Below, in pieces: positions 1 through 8,592 of a stretch of DNA of 64,000 nt (position 1 is its first letter; every line of letters begins with the position of its first letter). Position numbers and translations under genes: made by a program. The DNA is from an uncultured Metabacillus sp. (GTDB lineage Bacteria; Bacillota; Bacilli; Bacillales; Bacillaceae). The notes beneath the pieces are model-generated. The model was not told where the DNA came from. It saw only the letters and a list, made by a program, of their open reading frames with translations, and did not search any database. The stretch lies in assembly GCF_947503125.1 (NCBI RefSeq), contig NZ_CANNCR010000001.1, positions 124,001 to 188,000 of the forward strand, written 5' to 3'.

Positions 1-542
1 CGAACATAAGCCCCTGTATAAACAACCAAATAAGAGTAGACAATAATACCGATCATATGAAACTTCATTTGCTTATCAATAATCAGTTTCTTTGCATCAA
101 ACTTTTTATCTACCTCAAAGATTAACAATGTTAAAAGTAGTACAGACGCAAAGGATATAAGTGATATACCGAAATGAAGAGCAAGAACTGCATCTGATTG
201 ACCCCACTTAACAGCAGCAGCACCAATTAATGCTTGTAAAACTAAGAAAAAAATCGATAGTAAACTTAAGAATTTTGTCTCTCTAATATGACCAATTTTT
301 TTCCATGACCATATAGAAAGGATTAAAACTGTGATTCCTGCAAGTCCACTAACTAACCGATGACTTAATTCTACGACTAGCTCAAAGGTAATTTCACTTG
401 GTACCAACTCGCCATGACATAATGGCCAAGAAGTTCCACATCCTGCACCTGACTCGGTTTTCGTCACTAAGGCTCCACCAATTAGAACAAACAGCATAAT
501 AACTGTCGTCAATACGGCAAACCATTTAAGAGCACGTTGCAA
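1..542 (-). CDS. ctaA: Heme A synthase CtaA (3' part beyond window)
   Basis: Membrane enzyme that oxidises the C8 methyl of heme O to give heme A for the aa3/caa3 oxidases. Only the first 180 codons are here; the gene runs off the left edge. The N-terminus reads [14 protein letters not shown] and is followed by the family motif [17 protein letters not shown], which carries the conserved cysteine pair, then by several hydrophobic spans. I take a TTG start at 542, preceded by GTAGGTG about 6 bases upstream; no in-frame ATG fits. It is divergent from ctaB, as in Bacillus subtilis. Family assignment is firm; the exact start is inferred. Confidence 0.93.
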   Translation of the reverse strand, partial: MQRALKWFAVLTTVIMLFVLIGGALVTKTESGAGCGTSWPLCHGELVPSEITFELVVELSHRLVSGLAGITVLILSIWSWKKIGHIRETKFLSLLSIFFLVLQALIGAAAVKWGQSDAVLALHFGISLISFASVLLLTLLIFEVDKKFDAKKLIIDKQMKFHMIGIIVYSYLVVYTGAYV

Positions 543-1295
543 AATGTTCACCTACTTATATAGTTAAATGATAAAAAATATTTTGGTAAATACTCATCGA
601 TAGTACACAATGTAATAGAAAAAGACAATAAATTAGCTGAAAAGTTCACAAAACTATAAGATATAAGCAAAAGCGGGAGCTCATTGTCAAGCCTTTACAA
701 GCTTAAAACGATCCGGAATAAAGGACGCTTTTTGTCTTCAATTCCGTAAAACTTTTCTACTATAAAATTTATAACAACATTTATAGTGTTTTATACAAAA
801 AAGGTTGAATATTCATGCGGAGTTTGCTAGAAATAAAAGGGGATAAATTTGAAGTATTGTCATTTTTTGAAATAGCACTGTTTAATTTGCCTGTTGATTT
901 AACGTCTCAGCTGTTTCGGTTCCTCAACTACAATCAACTTAATGAATTAAGCTTTAATGTGAAATGGCAAAAGAAAAGCGGAATTCGTTATTTATCAAGA
1001 AATGCTTGTCGATCTATGATAAAATAAGAGGGCTTGTTTTTAAGTGGAAATCTATAGGTTTTTTTCAAAAAATGTCCTTTCACAATTTCGACAAAATTAC
1101 TTCATGAATTGTTCACAATTTCTTGTGGAATTATGATTTAATAACAAGTAGACCGTTTTTAATTTGTCGATTTTTTAGTATCATAGGATATAGAAAATTA
1201 CTAGGTTGGAACCGCCTTCATCATGAGTGAAATTGAATGGGCATACATGAATGAAGAGAATTAGCATAATGATAAGAAAGTTAGGAGGTACAGAG
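543..1295. other. ctaA-ctaB divergent control region
   Basis: This 750-base gap separates divergent ctaA and ctaB. In B. subtilis the corresponding region binds ResD. I see TTTTGTGAAC on the minus strand at about 642-651 and a GAATTGT/ACAATTT inverted repeat at 1106-1120, both loosely like ResD-type sites (TTTGTGAAT), but neither is decisive. A 70-codon ORF of doubtful reality lies at 815-1027. Confidence 0.4.
815..1027 (+). CDS. Doubtful small ORF, 70 aa
   Basis: Open frame of 70 codons between divergent ctaA and ctaB. I do not recognise the product: it has no signal peptide, no membrane span and no motif I can name, with a short hydrophobic patch near residues 15-30 and a basic C-terminus. 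A weak AAAAGGTTG lies about 9 bases before the ATG. B. subtilis has no gene I know of here, and the region is expected to be regulatory, so this may be a chance frame. It is listed because the gap is long and the frame has a possible ribosome site. Confidence 0.2.
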   Translation: MRSLLEIKGDKFEVLSFFEIALFNLPVDLTSQLFRFLNYNQLNELSFNVKWQKKSGIRYLSRNACRSMIK

Positions 1296-2225
1296 TTGGC
1301 AAATACGAAAGTTTTGGACGATGCTGCTGTCAAGCATCATTCAAACGATGTGCATGAAACAACGCTTTGGCAGGATTTCCTTTCTTTAATAAAAGTAGGT
1401 ATTGTCAATTCTAACGCAATCACAACATTTACCGGTATATGGCTAGCACTCTATTTTAGTGGAAAAGGGTTTCTAGCTAATATAGATATTGTCTTGTTTA
1501 CATTAATTGGTTCATCATTAGTCATAGCAGGATCTTGTGCCATTAATAACTATTATGATCGTGATATTGACCATTTGATGGAACGAACAAAGGAGAGGCC
1601 GACTGTTACCGGAAAAGTAAATCCGCTTCAAGCATTGTGGATTGGAATTTTTCTATTAACAATCGGGTTTGTCTTTATGTTAATGACAACATTCACTGCA
1701 ACAATCATCTCATTAATTGGAGTTGTTACATATATTTTCCTTTATACGATGTGGTCTAAAAGGCTGTATACAATAAACACTGTAATAGGAAGTATTTCCG
1801 GTGCCGTTCCGCCGTTAATTGGGTGGGCAGCAGTTGATGCTAATCTAAGCGTAATGGCATGGGTGCTGTTTTTAATCATGTTTATCTGGCAGCCGCCGCA
1901 CTTTTTAGCACTGGCTATGCGCAGAACAGAGGAATACCGAGCTGCCAATATTCCAATGCTCCCAGTTGTCCATGGCTTTGATGTAACAAAACGTCAAATC
2001 ATGGTATGGATTGCTTGCTTACTTCCGCTGCCATTTTATCTTTACGAATTGGGTATCGGGTTTTTAATCTTGGCAACAGTGTTAAATATTGGGTGGATTG
2101 CTATAGGAATGAAAGGCTTTGGAAATAAGGAAACTGAGATGAAATGGGCAACCAAGATGTTTGTTTATTCCATCAATTACTTAACAATTATGTTTGTATC
2201 AATGGTGCTCTTTACCATTGTTTAA
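1296..2225 (+). CDS. ctaB: Protoheme IX farnesyltransferase (heme O synthase) CtaB
   Basis: UbiA-family membrane prenyltransferase that adds a farnesyl group to heme B, giving heme O for CtaA. The protein has 309 residues with about seven to nine hydrophobic spans. The two Asp-rich family motifs are visible: [19 protein letters not shown] near residue 85 and the later loop around [17 protein letters not shown]. The frame is open from 1251, but a strong AGGAGG at 1283-1288 sits 7 bases before a TTG at 1296. The resulting N-terminus, MANTKVLDD, resembles the B. subtilis protein. First gene of the oxidase cluster, 100 bases before ctaC. Confidence 0.96.
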   Translation: MANTKVLDDAAVKHHSNDVHETTLWQDFLSLIKVGIVNSNAITTFTGIWLALYFSGKGFLANIDIVLFTLIGSSLVIAGSCAINNYYDRDIDHLMERTKERPTVTGKVNPLQALWIGIFLLTIGFVFMLMTTFTATIISLIGVVTYIFLYTMWSKRLYTINTVIGSISGAVPPLIGWAAVDANLSVMAWVLFLIMFIWQPPHFLALAMRRTEEYRAANIPMLPVVHGFDVTKRQIMVWIACLLPLPFYLYELGIGFLILATVLNIGWIAIGMKGFGNKETEMKWATKMFVYSINYLTIMFVSMVLFTIV

Positions 2226-2325
2226 TTGCGAAATTCTTTCTTTAAAGAATTTATTTATAAAAAGAGTTCCTGAATGAAATACTGATAGGACTTTAAAAAT
2301 TTTGAAAGAGGGGTTTGATTTAGCT

Positions 2326-3405
2326 ATGAAAAAATGGCTGACAAAATGGCGTCTGTTTTCATTATTTGCTATTATGACGCTAGTTTTAGCCGGCTGTGGT
2401 GAACCGTTTCTTTCCACGCTAGAGCCTGCTGGTGAGGTAGCGGATATGCAGTACGACCTGATGGTGCTGAGCACGCTTATCATGGTAGTGGTCATTGCAG
2501 TCGTAACAGTAATCTTCATTTTTGTTGTTGTGAAATTTCGCAGAAAAAAAGGTGAAGAGAATAAAATTCCTGTTCAAGTTGAAGGGAATCATAAGCTAGA
2601 AATCATTTGGACTGTTATTCCTATTCTTTTACTTCTTGTCTTATCAATTCCTGTTGTTACTGCAACTTTTAAACTTGCAGAAGTTGATGCGATTGATGAT
2701 GAGAATCGTAAACCAGAGGATGCGATCGTCGTAAACGTACGAGCTAATCTATACTGGTGGGAATTTGAATATCCAGACTATGGAGTTGTTACAAGTCAAG
2801 ACTTAGTTGTTCCAACTGATGAGAAGGTTTACTTTAACTTGATTTCTTCTGATGTTAAGCATTCATTCTGGATTCCATCAATTGGTGGTAAGATGGATAC
2901 AAACACAGAAAACGTAAACAAAATGTGGTTAACGTTTGATTCAGACAGAGCAGATCAAGCAGGAGAATATTTCTATGGAAAATGTGCAGAGCTTTGCGGA
3001 CCATCACATGGTTTAATGGACTTTAAAGTGAAAGCATTGTCCAGAGACGATTTTGACCAATGGATCTCTGACATGAAAGGTGCCAAAGCAGTAGCTGCAA
3101 CTGATTTAGCTAAACAAGGTGAGCAATTATTTGAAGAAAAAGGTTGTATTGCATGTCACGCAGTATCTCCAGCTGATGAGCGTCCGGCTGCAGCAAGAAC
3201 TGCACCTAACTTAGGTTCATTCGGTGAACGTGCGAGAGTTGCTGGTATCCTGCCGCATAACGAAGAAAACGTTCGTAATTGGTTAAAGGATCCAGAAAGC
3301 TATAAGCCTGGTAACAAAATGACTGGAACATACCCAGAATTATCTGATCAAGAGCTAGATGCTCTAACTGAATACTTAATGGGACTTAAAGTCTCAAGCA
3401 ATTAA
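2326..3405 (+). CDS. ctaC: Cytochrome caa3 oxidase subunit II CtaC
   Basis: Subunit II of the caa3-type cytochrome c oxidase, with the CuA site and a fused cytochrome c domain. The 359-residue protein starts with a lipoprotein signal ending LVLAGC, followed by two membrane anchors, a cupredoxin domain and a C-terminal heme c domain. The CuA motif CAELCGPSHGLM lies near residue 224, and the heme-binding CIACH at residues 274-278, with a distal methionine near GNKMTG. The ATG at 2326 places the signal peptide correctly; an upstream in-frame ATG would add an unlikely leader. GAGGGG lies 12 bases upstream. It is followed by ctaD after 22 bases. Confidence 0.97.
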   Translation: MKKWLTKWRLFSLFAIMTLVLAGCGEPFLSTLEPAGEVADMQYDLMVLSTLIMVVVIAVVTVIFIFVVVKFRRKKGEENKIPVQVEGNHKLEIIWTVIPILLLLVLSIPVVTATFKLAEVDAIDDENRKPEDAIVVNVRANLYWWEFEYPDYGVVTSQDLVVPTDEKVYFNLISSDVKHSFWIPSIGGKMDTNTENVNKMWLTFDSDRADQAGEYFYGKCAELCGPSHGLMDFKVKALSRDDFDQWISDMKGAKAVAATDLAKQGEQLFEEKGCIACHAVSPADERPAAARTAPNLGSFGERARVAGILPHNEENVRNWLKDPESYKPGNKMTGTYPELSDQELDALTEYLMGLKVSSN

Positions 3406-3427
3406 TTTCTTAAAGGGAGGTAACACT

Positions 3428-5284
3428 GTGAGCACGTTAACTCAGAAAAAAGGGGTCTTATGGGACTACTTAACGACAGTTGACCATAAGAAAATCGCCA
3501 TCCTTTACCTGATAGCCGGTGGCTTCTTCTTCCTTGTTGGTGGATTAGAAGCATTGCTGATCCGCATTCAGCTAGCTGTTCCAAACAATGATTTTGTTAG
3601 TGCAGGCCTTTACAATGAGGTACTTACAATGCACGGAACGACAATGATATTCCTAGCTGCAATGCCTTTATTATTCGCACTAATGAATGCGGTTGTACCA
3701 TTACAAATTGGTGCACGCGACGTAGCGTTCCCATTTTTAAACTCTTTAGGTTTTTGGTTATTCTTCTTCGGAGGATTATTCCTAAACTTAAGTTGGTTTT
3801 TAGGCGGGGCACCTGACGCAGGGTGGACTTCTTATGCTTCATTAGCATTAAACTCCCCAGGCCATGGTGTAGATTTTTATTTACTTGGATTACAGGTTTC
3901 AGGTTTAGGTACACTGATTGCGGGAATTAACTTCCTAGCTACGATCATCAATATGCGTGCACCGGGTATGACTTACATGCGTATGCCATTATTCACATGG
4001 ACAACATTTGTAGCATCTGCACTTATTTTATTTGCTTTCCCTGCATTAACTGTAGGTTTAGCGCTGCTTATGTTTGACCGCTTATTCGGAACAGCATTTT
4101 TTGATCCTGCATTAGGTGGTAATACGATTATTTGGGAGCATCTTTTCTGGATCTTCGGACATCCTGAGGTTTATATCTTGATCTTACCTGCATTTGGTAT
4201 TTTCTCAGATATTCTTCCTGTATTCTCAAGAAAACGTCTGTTTGGATACTCTTCAATGGTATTCGCAACCGTTTTAATCGGTTTCTTAGGATTCATGGTA
4301 TGGGCTCACCACATGTTTACAACTGGATTGGGTCCAATTGCAAACGCAATCTTTGCCGTTGCAACAATGGCAATTGCTGTCCCTACTGGTATTAAGATTT
4401 TCAACTGGCTATTTACCATTTGGGGCGGTTCAGTAAAATTCACATCACCTATGATTTGGTCTGTAGCGTTTATTCCTTCCTTCGTAATTGGTGGGGTTAC
4501 AGGTGTTATGTTGGCAGCAGCAGCAGCTGACTATCAATACCATGATAGCTATTTCGTCGTAGCTCACTTCCACTATGTTATCGTTGGTGGGGTTGTATTC
4601 GCATTATTTGCAGGGGCTATTTATTGGTGGCCAACAATGTTTGGAAAATTGTTAAATGAAGCAATGAATAAAATTACGTTCGTGCTTTTCTTTATTGGAT
4701 TCCATTTAACATTCTTTATTCAACATTTCTTAGGTTTAATGGGTATGCCGCGCCGTATATTTACCTTCTTACCTGGGCAAGGTTTAGATACAGGTAACTT
4801 TGTAAGTACCGTAGGTGCATTCTTTATGGCTGCTGCAACCATTCTTTTCCTTATTAACATTGTGTATACAGCTGTGAAAGGGGAAAGAGTTGGCAGGGAT
4901 CCATGGGGAGATGGACGCACACTTGAGTGGGCCATTTCATCGCCTCCGCCAGAGTATAACTTTAAGCAAACTCCACTTGTTCGTGGACTTGATGCACTCT
5001 GGATTGAGAAAATGGAAGGCAATAAAGAAATGACGCCAGCTGAACCACTTGGTGACATTCATATGCCAAATAGTTCAATTTTACCTTTTATTATGTCGTT
5101 TGGATTATTCATCGTATCTTTCGGTTTACTTTACCGCGAAGATCATGGTTGGGCATTACCAGCGATTATAATCGGGTTCATTATTACATTTGCAGCAATG
5201 TTCTTACGCTCTGTTATTGATGATCACGGTTATCATATTCATAAAGAAGATTTACTAAAAGAGGATAAAGGAGGGAGAGCATAA
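3428..5284 (+). CDS. ctaD: Cytochrome caa3 oxidase subunit I CtaD
   Basis: Catalytic heme-copper subunit that reduces oxygen to water and pumps protons. It has 618 residues, the usual length for Bacillus CtaD, with 12 or more membrane spans. The binuclear-centre motif WIFGHPEVYILILPAFG (CuB histidine and the cross-linked Tyr), the WAHHMFTTG loop with the CuB His pair and the heme ligands in HDSYFVVAHFHYV are all visible. It has a GTG start preceded by AAAGGGAGGT 8 bases upstream. Its stop codon overlaps the ctaE start by one base (TAATG), which suggests translational coupling. Confidence 0.98.
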   Translation: MSTLTQKKGVLWDYLTTVDHKKIAILYLIAGGFFFLVGGLEALLIRIQLAVPNNDFVSAGLYNEVLTMHGTTMIFLAAMPLLFALMNAVVPLQIGARDVAFPFLNSLGFWLFFFGGLFLNLSWFLGGAPDAGWTSYASLALNSPGHGVDFYLLGLQVSGLGTLIAGINFLATIINMRAPGMTYMRMPLFTWTTFVASALILFAFPALTVGLALLMFDRLFGTAFFDPALGGNTIIWEHLFWIFGHPEVYILILPAFGIFSDILPVFSRKRLFGYSSMVFATVLIGFLGFMVWAHHMFTTGLGPIANAIFAVATMAIAVPTGIKIFNWLFTIWGGSVKFTSPMIWSVAFIPSFVIGGVTGVMLAAAAADYQYHDSYFVVAHFHYVIVGGVVFALFAGAIYWWPTMFGKLLNEAMNKITFVLFFIGFHLTFFIQHFLGLMGMPRRIFTFLPGQGLDTGNFVSTVGAFFMAAATILFLINIVYTAVKGERVGRDPWGDGRTLEWAISSPPPEYNFKQTPLVRGLDALWIEKMEGNKEMTPAEPLGDIHMPNSSILPFIMSFGLFIVSFGLLYREDHGWALPAIIIGFIITFAAMFLRSVIDDHGYHIHKEDLLKEDKGGRA

Positions 5285-5910
5285 TGGCAAATGTTGAAGA
5301 AAAATTAACAGCAGAAAATTTTCCCGCATCGCCTGAAAAAGCTACCCTCGAAGGTAAAAATAAATTTACTGGCTTTTGGTTGTTTTTAGGTGGAGAGACT
5401 GTTTTATTTGCTAGTCTCTTTGCCACTTTCTTAGCACTAAGAGAGTCAACAGCAGGTGGAGCGACAACTCAAGAACTATTTGAGATACCTCTTACATTTG
5501 TGGCAACTATGCTGCTTTTAACATCAAGTTTAACAAGTGTTTACGCGATGTATCATATGAAGAACTTTAACTTTGGTAAAATGCAATTGTGGTTAATCAT
5601 CACTGTTCTTTTAGGTCTAGGTTTCCTTATTTTAGAAATTTATGAGTTTAATCACTATGTTCATCATTATGAATTTACCATTACAAGCAGTGCACTTGGT
5701 TCTGCATTTTACACACTAGTAGGAACTCATGGTTTGCACGTTGCTTTCGGTCTTTTGTGGATCACTACTTTAATCGTTCGTAATGCAAAACGTGGATTAA
5801 GCTTATACAATGCGCCTAAATATTACGTAGCAAGTCTTTACTGGCATTTCATTGATGTTGTTTGGGTGTTCATCTTTACGGTTGTATACTTAATGGGAAT
5901 GGTGGGATAA
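5284..5910 (+). CDS. ctaE: Cytochrome caa3 oxidase subunit III CtaE
   Basis: Subunit III of the caa3 oxidase, an all-helical membrane protein that stabilises the oxidase. It has 208 residues with five hydrophobic spans after a soluble N-terminus. The family signature is visible in the stretch LVGTHGLHVAFGLLW and in the last helix YWHFIDVVWVFIFTVVY. The start overlaps the ctaD stop, with GGAGGGAG 4-9 bases upstream. It is followed by ctaF after 4 bases, so ctaC to ctaF form one tight operon encoding the oxidase complex. Confidence 0.97.
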   Translation: MANVEEKLTAENFPASPEKATLEGKNKFTGFWLFLGGETVLFASLFATFLALRESTAGGATTQELFEIPLTFVATMLLLTSSLTSVYAMYHMKNFNFGKMQLWLIITVLLGLGFLILEIYEFNHYVHHYEFTITSSALGSAFYTLVGTHGLHVAFGLLWITTLIVRNAKRGLSLYNAPKYYVASLYWHFIDVVWVFIFTVVYLMGMVG

Positions 5911-5914
5911 ACTG

Positions 5915-6247
5915 ATGGCAAATAATCATAATTCAGCAAACCCAAAAGTAGACTTGGAATATCGTCGTAAGAAAAATGCAGAGGATATGAAACACCAGGT
6001 TATTACATTCGCAATGATGATTTTTTTAACAGTTGTTGCGTTTATTGCGATTGGATATGATGGGATAGGCGAATGGTTTAAAGTTCCATTTATTATTACA
6101 TTAGCGGTTATTCAAGTAATATTCCAATTATATTACTTCATGCATATGAGTCACAAAGGTCATGAAACAGCAGCATTATTTTTATACTCTGGTGTCGGAG
6201 TAGCTGCTTTAACAATCTTAACCTTTGTTACGATTATCTGGTGGTAG
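5915..6247 (+). CDS. ctaF: Cytochrome caa3 oxidase subunit IV CtaF
   Basis: Small subunit IV of the bacterial caa3 oxidase (COX4_pro family), 110 residues. It has a charged N-terminus (YRRKKNAEDMKHQ) and three hydrophobic spans. The central helix contains QVIFQLYYFMHMSHKGHE, the recognisable core of this family. It lies 4 bases after ctaE, and a hairpin with a T run follows at 6256-6300, so it probably ends the main transcript of the structural genes. Function rests on family and position. Confidence 0.94.
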   Translation: MANNHNSANPKVDLEYRRKKNAEDMKHQVITFAMMIFLTVVAFIAIGYDGIGEWFKVPFIITLAVIQVIFQLYYFMHMSHKGHETAALFLYSGVGVAALTILTFVTIIWW

Positions 6248-6255
6248 ATATTATG

Positions 6256-6300
6256 AAAAAGGGCAATTGGCTTTTGATGCTGATTGTCCTTTTATCTTTT
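6256..6300 (+). terminator. Terminator after ctaF
   Basis: Inverted repeat AAAAGGGCAAT (6257-6267) and ATTGTCCTTTT (6283-6293) around a 15-base loop, followed by a T-rich tail. It fits an intrinsic terminator between ctaF and ctaG, so ctaG may be partly uncoupled from the structural subunits. Confidence 0.65.
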
Positions 6301-6403
6301 CTTTTACGTGGTGACCATTGTTTGTCATAGAACGTTCATTGATACGGGATAAACAGATGTGTATAATTGGTTTGAAGGACTAGCTTAAGGAGCTGATTTG
6401 GAA

Positions 6404-7306
6404 ATGAGCTTTGGAATATTTGGATTTCGTGCGTTATGGAGTCCTTATTTTTTAGTCGTTATGATATTAATAACTCTTTTGTATTTTTTAATTATTGGAC
6501 CATGGCGTTCGAAATTTTCAGAAAGTACTCCTGTCTCCACAAAACAGAAATTATTATTTATTAGTAGTATCGTGGCATTATATATTAGCAAAGGCAGTCC
6601 AGTTGATTTACTTGGACATATTATGTTTAGTGCCCACATGACGCAAATGGCTATTTTGTATTTAGTTGTTCCACCATTATTAATTCTTGGTATTCCGGTT
6701 TGGTTGTGGAAAGCAATCATTTATCGTCCGGTTATTAAGCCATTAATGAAGGTGTTTACAAATCCAATTATTGCTCTAATTCTTTTTAACGGTGTATTTT
6801 CACTTTATCATGTTCCATTAGTATTTGATTTTGTGAAAACAGACCCTGTTTACCATGCAGCAATAACAACGATTATCTTTTTTGCAGCCTTGTTTATGTG
6901 GTTTCCATTACTTAATACATTGCCTGAGTGGAAATCGCTTACAGGTATTAAAAAGGTTGGCTACATCTTTGCCGATGGTGTTTTGCTTACTCCTGCCTGT
7001 GCATTGATTATTTTTGCAACAGACCCAATGTATGCGACCTACTCAGAGCCTCAAGCATGGATAAATGCTCTGGCATTATGTGTACCTGCTGATATGTTGT
7101 CAGGCTTGAATTTAACTGGCCCTGAAATGTTTAATACGTTACCGCTTCTTGAGGATCAACAACTAGGCGGCGTTCTAATGAAAATCATCCAAGAAATTGT
7201 TTACGGTACTATTCTCGCCTATATCTTTTTCCAATGGGCTCGTAAAGAACGTCAAAAAGATGAAATTGATATGAAAAAGGATTTTTCTCCTGAACCAGTA
7301 AAATAA
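6404..7306 (+). CDS. ctaG: Cytochrome oxidase assembly protein CtaG
   Basis: Member of the caa3_CtaG family, polytopic membrane proteins needed for formation of active caa3 oxidase in Bacillus; not related to the mitochondrial Cox11-type CtaG. It has 300 residues with about seven membrane spans and the conserved opening [13 protein letters not shown] and the stretch [24 protein letters not shown] at 6387-6392 is 11 bases before the ATG at 6404 and only 5 before a TTG at 6398, so the start could be either; I prefer the ATG. It lies downstream of the terminator behind ctaF and 120 bases before ctaM. Confidence 0.93.
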   Translation: MSFGIFGFRALWSPYFLVVMILITLLYFLIIGPWRSKFSESTPVSTKQKLLFISSIVALYISKGSPVDLLGHIMFSAHMTQMAILYLVVPPLLILGIPVWLWKAIIYRPVIKPLMKVFTNPIIALILFNGVFSLYHVPLVFDFVKTDPVYHAAITTIIFFAALFMWFPLLNTLPEWKSLTGIKKVGYIFADGVLLTPACALIIFATDPMYATYSEPQAWINALALCVPADMLSGLNLTGPEMFNTLPLLEDQQLGGVLMKIIQEIVYGTILAYIFFQWARKERQKDEIDMKKDFSPEPVK

Positions 7307-7312
7307 GGTCAT

Positions 7313-7370
7313 GGTGACGCAGCTCTTTCTGGCAAGGCAGTAAGGGAAAGGGATTTGAAATTGCGTCACC
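7313..7370 (+). other. Strong hairpin between ctaG and ctaM
   Basis: A perfect 9-base stem, GGTGACGCA (7313-7321) and TGCGTCACC (7362-7370), encloses a 40-base loop that can fold further (CTTTC with GAAAG). No T run follows, so it is not a standard terminator. It may protect or process the mRNA between ctaG and ctaM; the role is unknown. Confidence 0.55.
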
Positions 7371-7425
7371 ACATACATAAAATCGGTATTGTTTCTGTTT
7401 CGATAACATAAAGGAAGGAATAAAA

Positions 7426-7893
7426 ATGAATACTTCATTACCTATTTTGCCTACTATTAGTACGACTTTTATAGTATTAAGTGCAATGACTGTAGCTATT
7501 GGCTGGTACTTAATTAAACAACGAAAAATTGATGCCCATAGGAAAGCGATGACGGTTGCAGCGATTTTTGCCGTTCTGTTTTTCCTAATCTATGCTTCTA
7601 GAACGATATTTATTGGAAATACTGCTTTTGGCGGACCGGAAAATATTGAAATTTATTATACAGTCTTTTTGATTTTTCATATTACATTAGCAACAGTAGG
7701 AGCTATATTAGGAATTGTTACTTTGGTTACAGGTTATAAAAAAAATTACGAACGACATCGTAAATTAGGACCGATAACGAGTATTATCTGGTTTTTTTCA
7801 GGAATTACGGGTGTTGCGGTATATTTATTGTTGTATGTGTTTTATAGCGGTGGTGAAACAACATCAGTTATTAAAGCAATATTAGGGTTTTAA
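7426..7893 (+). CDS. ctaM: DUF420 membrane protein, CtaM-type oxidase assembly factor
   Basis: Protein of 155 residues with four hydrophobic spans, belonging to the DUF420 family (YozB/CtaM). CtaM is needed for heme-copper oxidase activity in Staphylococcus aureus; its role here is inferred from that family and from its place directly after ctaG. Recognisable family residues include the basic loop KQRKIDAHRKAM after the first span and the conserved histidines in FHITLATVGA and ERHRKLG. AAGGAAGG lies 8 bases before the ATG. A strong terminator follows. Confidence 0.85.
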   Translation: MNTSLPILPTISTTFIVLSAMTVAIGWYLIKQRKIDAHRKAMTVAAIFAVLFFLIYASRTIFIGNTAFGGPENIEIYYTVFLIFHITLATVGAILGIVTLVTGYKKNYERHRKLGPITSIIWFFSGITGVAVYLLLYVFYSGGETTSVIKAILGF

Positions 7894-7903
7894 ACATATT
7901 TAC

Positions 7904-7945
7904 AAGGTGGTTTAGAATAAACTGTTCTAAACCACCTTTTTTATT
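7904..7945 (+). terminator. Terminator after ctaM
   Basis: Perfect 14-base inverted repeat AAGGTGGTTTAGAA / TTCTAAACCACCTT with a 7-base loop, followed by TTTTT. It closes the oxidase cluster. Confidence 0.92.
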
Positions 7946-8017
7946 TATTTGTATATGTTTGATCTATGCTTGGAAAGTCCGTTGTATTTATTAAAAATTC
8001 AAAGGGGGGAGAATGGT

Positions 8018-8533
8018 TTGATCGAAATTTTAACGAATCGGCTAATGATAATACCATGTTCTCTCGACATTGCTAAATCATTAGTGTTTCATCGAAAGGA
8101 GCTGGATAAACGGTCGCCAATTGAATTCCCTTATAGTTGGCCATCATCTTTTGTAAAGGGCTTCCTTCCTTTTTACATTGAATGCTTAGAAAACAAGCAG
8201 CCAGAAAAAGAGTGTGGATTATGGTTAATTATTCTTTATGAAGAAAAGAAAATAATTGGTGATATTTTATTGTTAGGAAAGCCTTCAAAGGAAGGTGATG
8301 TTGAACTATGTTATCATGTAGAGGATAAGGATGTAGATGAATCGCTCGCATTTGAAGCAGTCGATGCCTTTATTGATTGGTTAACCTATCAAAAATTTGT
8401 TAAAAGGATTGTTATGGAGTGTGATGTTAGGCAAGATCAATCAATAAGACTTTTCGAAAAATTAGGGATGATCTGTACGAAAAAAGATGGCCGCTTTTTA
8501 AAATGGGAGATTCAAAAGAAAGATTTAGAATGA
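8018..8533 (+). CDS. GNAT-family N-acetyltransferase
   Basis: Probable RimJ/RimL-type GNAT acetyltransferase of 171 residues, using acetyl-CoA on an unknown amine. The opening IEILTNRLMIIPC and the C-terminal FVKRIVMECDVRQDQSIRLFEKLGM (beta strand plus the Asn/Ser-containing helix that packs on CoA) are typical; the usual N in D-x-x-N-x-x-S is replaced by DVRQDQS. I chose the TTG at 8018 because GGGGGGA lies 7 bases upstream; an upstream ATG at 7949 has no ribosome site. Neither this gene nor the next is in the B. subtilis order, so this is an insertion relative to it. Confidence 0.78.
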   Translation: MIEILTNRLMIIPCSLDIAKSLVFHRKELDKRSPIEFPYSWPSSFVKGFLPFYIECLENKQPEKECGLWLIILYEEKKIIGDILLLGKPSKEGDVELCYHVEDKDVDESLAFEAVDAFIDWLTYQKFVKRIVMECDVRQDQSIRLFEKLGMICTKKDGRFLKWEIQKKDLE

Positions 8534-8542
8534 AACATTAAG

Positions 8543-8575
8543 CGGTGGAATGAGGGCTTGTTCCCCTTTCCACCG
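8543..8575 (+). other. Hairpin next to the ribosome site of the Eis-like gene
   Basis: Eight-base stem CGGTGGAA / TTCCACCG with an inner AGGG/CCCT pairing. It ends one base before AAAGGGAG, the ribosome binding site of the gene at 8593. There is no T run. It may influence translation or mRNA stability; the function is unknown. Confidence 0.45.
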
Positions 8576-8592
8576 AAAGGGAGTGAATAAAC

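Noticed and set aside
2199-2519. 106-codon frame on the minus strand over the ctaB-ctaC junction
   Set aside because: Antisense to the signal peptide and first span of CtaC, Thr/Ser-rich as expected from a shadow frame, with no ribosome site.
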